From an uncultured Spirochaetota bacterium (GTDB lineage: Bacteria > Spirochaetota > Spirochaetia > Treponematales > UBA12059), in NCBI GenBank assembly GCA_937873275.1, contig CALMRC010000007.1, positions 1-35,034 of the forward strand: a DNA stretch of 35,034 nt. The letters run 5' to 3'. The notes beneath the pieces were generated by a model that did no database searches, was not told where the DNA came from, and saw nothing but the letters and a program-made list of their open reading frames with translations. The translations under genes and the position numbers were made by a program. Shown here piece after piece: positions 32,536 to 35,034 of this stretch. Numbering within the stretch: position 1 is the stretch's first letter; every line of letters begins with the position of its first letter.

Positions 32536-32564
32536 TTTACGCCCCGGGCGGCGGCGGATATACT
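32536..32564 (+). promoter_or_regulatory. Promoter of the RlmD-like gene
   Basis: TTTACG (32536-32541), a 17-base spacer and TATACT (32559-32564), 11 bases before the ATG, so the leader would be only about 5 bases. Confidence 0.5.
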
Positions 32565-32575
32565 CGATCCTCGGC

Positions 32576-33751
32576 ATGCGTGACGGGAATACCGTGGAAC
32601 TGAAGATCGAGAAACTCGCCGTAGGGGGGGACGGCTTGGCGTTCCCGGAGGGGAAGGCCGTCTTCGTGCCCGGCTCTGTCCCCGGGGAGACCGTCCGTGC
32701 GTTCCTAGCGGAGCGCGGCAAGACTTCCGGGGATTGGGCGTCCGCGGAGGTGGAGGAGATCCTGGAGGCCTCCCCGGACCGGGTGGAGCCTCCCTGTCCG
32801 CTCTACGGAGTCTGCGGGGGCTGCTCCCTGCAGCACCTGTCCTATCCCCGGCAGGTACGGGAAAAGGTCGAGATCCTCCGGGACTGCCTGTCCCGGCTCG
32901 GTGGCCTCTCCGTCCCGGAGATCGAGGACGTCCCTTCGGAACCCTATTCCTATCGCAACCGGATGCAGTTCCATCTCTCCCCGTCGGGACGGATCGGCCT
33001 TATGCGCCGGTCCAGCTCCGAAGTGGTGGAGACTCCGGCCTGCCCGGTGGCGGACCTGCCGATTCGGCGCTGGATGGAAGCCCGGGAAGGCCGAGGTCGA
33101 GCCCGGGAGGACCTCCGGTCCTACCTGGAGGGCAGGGACCGCTTCCTGGTATTCGCCGACGGCCGCGGCGGCCAGGATGGCCGAGTCTTCCTGGAAGGCC
33201 GGGACGGGGAGGTCGGGGTGAACGTGGCGGGCCATGAGATCCGGTTCCATGTGAAGGGCTTCTTCCAGAGCAACCTTCGGGCACTCGACATTCTCGCTCC
33301 CTCCGCAGTGGTGGGCCTCTCGGGAGGCCGGGCCGCGGACCTCTACTGCGGAGTCGGACTCTTCGGCTCCTTCCTCCGGGAGTCCTTCGAGGACCTGGTC
33401 TGCGTGGAGCACAATCCCTTCGCCCTGGAGTACGCCCGGACCAACGCCGGGGGCCGGGCGGAGTACCACGCCCGGGCGGTGGAGGACTGGGTCCGGACCC
33501 CTTCCGCCCGGAAGGACTTTCACGCGGTAATCCTGGACCCGCCCCGGGCCGGTCTGGCTCCCGCGGTCCGGGACTGGCTGGCGGACCGCCGGATCCCTGC
33601 GGTGTCCTACGTCTCCTGCGATCCCGCCACCCTCGCCCGTGACCTCAAGGACCTGACCGGCCGGGGCTACCGGATCGAAACCGTCCGGATGCACGATTTC
33701 TTCCCCCAGACGGGACACCTGGAAACCCATGTCCGCCTACGGGGGGATTGA
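32576..33751 (+). CDS. TrmA/RlmD-family 23S rRNA (uracil-C5)-methyltransferase
   Basis: A 391-residue SAM enzyme. It has an N-terminal TRAM domain (VELKIEKLAVGGDGLAFPEGKAVFVPGSVPGETV), an iron-sulphur cluster motif with Cys74, Cys80 and Cys83 (CPLYGVCGGCSLQHLSY), the target-binding FFQSNLRAL segment, the SAM motif DLYCGVGLFGSFL, and the catalytic ILDPPRAGL and SYVSCDPATLARD motifs. It methylates C5 of a uracil in 23S rRNA or tRNA; RlmD versus RlmC or another paralogue cannot be decided here. The repeat core is in frame as GSVPGE, which is also what the TRAM family naturally shows (VPGxxPGE). The 3' end overlaps the next gene by 23 bases. Confidence 0.9.
   Translation: MRDGNTVELKIEKLAVGGDGLAFPEGKAVFVPGSVPGETVRAFLAERGKTSGDWASAEVEEILEASPDRVEPPCPLYGVCGGCSLQHLSYPRQVREKVEILRDCLSRLGGLSVPEIEDVPSEPYSYRNRMQFHLSPSGRIGLMRRSSSEVVETPACPVADLPIRRWMEAREGRGRAREDLRSYLEGRDRFLVFADGRGGQDGRVFLEGRDGEVGVNVAGHEIRFHVKGFFQSNLRALDILAPSAVVGLSGGRAADLYCGVGLFGSFLRESFEDLVCVEHNPFALEYARTNAGGRAEYHARAVEDWVRTPSARKDFHAVILDPPRAGLAPAVRDWLADRRIPAVSYVSCDPATLARDLKDLTGRGYRIETVRMHDFFPQTGHLETHVRLRGD
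32673..32683 (-). repeat. Dispersed repeat core
   Basis: GCTCTGTCCCC in the TRAM domain of the RlmD-like gene, encoding part of PGSVPG. It may be partly dictated by the conserved protein sequence. Confidence 0.6.
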
Positions 33752-35034
33752 GCCCGGCCGGAAGGCGGGCGGATCCGGCCCGGGCGCCGGCACTCCGCGT
33801 TCTCAAGCCCTCCTCGCTGCCGTCCTCCCCCTCCTGGCCTTCCTCGTGGCGCGTCCCCTGTCCGCCCAATCCCCGGAACCGGACATCCTGGCCTTCCGGT
33901 TTACCCTGGCGGGAGCCGCCGTCGCGGGACCCGAGGCCGGGTCGGGCCGGGTCTGGATCGTCTCGGAGGACCGGACCCTCTACATCCTGGACGACTCGGG
34001 GCGGGCCGTTGGCCGTCGGGTCTGGACGGACGGCATCCCCGGGTGGATCGCCCCGGATCCCTTCGGCCGGGCCCTCCTTCCCGCGGTGGACGGCTCCCTG
34101 GTCCTGGTCAATCGGGCGGGGTTGGAGGTCTGGCGGGTCCGACCCGGGGCGCCCGTGGCCAGGCCCCCGGTTTTCGGGGCGGACGGCCGGTCCTTCGCAG
34201 CCGCGGACTCCCGTCTCCTGACCTGGTCCGCCTCGGGAAGGCTTCTATGGTCCGCCGATCAAGCCGCTGGAGTCGTCATCGGCCCCTATGTGCGCTTCAC
34301 GGCCTCCGGGGAGACTCGGGTGGTCGTCGCCCTGGGGGACGGGACCGTCCGGGAGTATCGGGAGGACGGGATCCTTCTGAGCTCTGTCCCCGGCGACCAA
34401 GTCAGAATCCGCTCGAGCTCTGTCCCCTCCGATGTCCCTGCCGTCGGGCCTCCCTCGACCCTCTGCGGCCTAGGGGACGGCCTTCTCCTGGCGTACCGGG
34501 ACGGCTCGGTCTCGATACGGGACGAGAGGGGGGAGGAAACGGTTCGGCTCCGTCTGGCCTCCCCGGTTATCGCCGCGGCGGGGGACAGAGCTGAGGCTTG
34601 GCTCCTTCTTTCCGGGGGTAGCGTAGTCCGCCTCCGGGAGGACGGCACCGTCTCCGGCACGACGCCCACGGGGATCCGGGACGCACGGGACATCCGGGTC
34701 TTCCCGGAGCGGGTCCTGGTCCTCGGGCCCCGGGGGGTAGCGAGCCTGGCCAAGGACGGCCAGGTCTACCGAGATCTGTCCCTCCGCAACGCCCCCCGGA
34801 TGCCGGCGGCCACCTCCTCGGGCATCGTCCTGTCCGCGGGGGAAGACTGGATCCTCTACGCCTACCGCTTCGAGGGTGCCCTGGGGGAACCTTCGCGTCC
34901 GGCTCCGGGGTACGTGGACTTCGCGGCGGCCCGGGCCCGGGCGGAGGAGGAGATTTTCTGGAACCCGGGATTCGGGGACGACGCGGCCCTCCGGGAGCTC
35001 GACCTCGATGGGGCTTCCTTCTTCGATCGGCTGA
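33729..35034 (+). CDS. Secreted beta-propeller-like protein, 5' part only
   Basis: The frame from the ATG at 33729 stays open for 435 codons to the window edge. The ATG overlaps the end of the RlmD-like gene. A signal peptide is evident around residues 25-46 (ALLAAVLPLLAFLVARPLSAQ), so the true start could be further downstream. The mature part has repeated blade-like motifs such as GRVWIVSEDRTLYILDDSGR, DGSLVLVNRAGLEVWRV, TWSASGRLLWSA and DGTVREYREDG, which resemble PQQ/WD-type propellers. The dispersed repeat occurs three times in frame (SSVP, SSVP and GDRA). The function is unknown. Confidence 0.7.
   Translation, partial: MSAYGGIEPGRKAGGSGPGAGTPRSQALLAAVLPLLAFLVARPLSAQSPEPDILAFRFTLAGAAVAGPEAGSGRVWIVSEDRTLYILDDSGRAVGRRVWTDGIPGWIAPDPFGRALLPAVDGSLVLVNRAGLEVWRVRPGAPVARPPVFGADGRSFAAADSRLLTWSASGRLLWSADQAAGVVIGPYVRFTASGETRVVVALGDGTVREYREDGILLSSVPGDQVRIRSSSVPSDVPAVGPPSTLCGLGDGLLLAYRDGSVSIRDERGEETVRLRLASPVIAAAGDRAEAWLLLSGGSVVRLREDGTVSGTTPTGIRDARDIRVFPERVLVLGPRGVASLAKDGQVYRDLSLRNAPRMPAATSSGIVLSAGEDWILYAYRFEGALGEPSRPAPGYVDFAAARARAEEEIFWNPGFGDDAALRELDLDGASFFDRL
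34379..34427 (-). repeat. Two exact dispersed repeats in the propeller gene
   Basis: GAGCTCTGTCCCC at 34379-34391 and 34415-34427, 36 bases apart and therefore in the same reading frame; both encode SSVP. Confidence 0.9.
34581..34592 (+). repeat. Dispersed 12-mer, exact copy
   Basis: GGGGACAGAGCT in the propeller gene, encoding GDRA. It is inverted with respect to the pair at 34379-34427. A more degenerate AGATCTGTCCCT lies near 34773. Confidence 0.9.

Overview
This is a high-GC (roughly 70% by eye) bacterial chromosome segment packed with short operons on both strands. A lipobox protein, periplasmic-type enzymes and a patatin indicate a Gram-negative-type envelope. The mix of a HAMP-linked class III adenylate/guanylate cyclase, IorAB, Rsm22-type and RlmN/RlmD-type RNA methyltransferases and tRNAs without encoded CCA would fit a Spirochaetota-like organism, but that placement is a weak inference. 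The window is not a phage or plasmid.

Layout: 0-1.6 kb, a TetR regulator and a divergent DUF2271-like lipoprotein behind a consensus promoter with twin operators. 1.66-6.1 kb (minus), iorA-iorB (indolepyruvate:ferredoxin oxidoreductase) followed by a GT-A-like protein. 6.4-10.5 kb, a patatin and a large sensor cyclase, convergent. 10.6-14.8 kb, a MarR-like regulator diverging from a P-type cation ATPase that overlaps a ketopantoate reductase-like gene; a perfect 16-bp inverted repeat lies between them. 14.9-17.9 kb, an RlmN-like radical SAM enzyme, a pirin and an MFS transporter. 18.0-21.1 kb, a membrane-anchored AraC regulator diverging from a CocE/NonD hydrolase. 21.2-23.1 kb, tRNA-Pro and tRNA-Asp with promoter and terminators, then an Rsm22-like methyltransferase. 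23.2-26.9 kb, threonine dehydrogenase, an AI-2E family permease and a second MFS transporter. 26.9-28.4 kb, a lower-GC islet with a Y1 (REP-associated type) transposase and a broken cyclic-nucleotide-binding gene. 28.4-35.0 kb, a CNNM/CorC protein, an amidohydrolase-permease operon, RlmD-like 23S methyltransferase and the start of a secreted beta-propeller protein that runs off the window.

The most striking signal is not a gene. The 12-mer GGGGACAGAGCT (AGCTCTGTCCCC on the other strand) occurs 20 times exactly and about 10 more times with small changes, spread over nearly the whole window. It lies between genes, in clusters, and inside coding regions in frame, where it encodes ALSP, GDRA, GTEL, SSVP or GQS-stop. 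It clusters just upstream of the Y1 transposase, which suggests a REP/RAYT-type system; a DNA-uptake or chromosome-organising signal is the main alternative.

A second recurring pattern is promoter architecture. At least six genes have a TATACT/CATACT-like -10 box ending 6-7 bases before the start codon with a TTG-type -35 box 17-18 bases upstream, which predicts leaderless mRNAs; two further genes have a slightly longer gap. No intergenic stretch exceeds about 300 bases without a gene or pseudogene.
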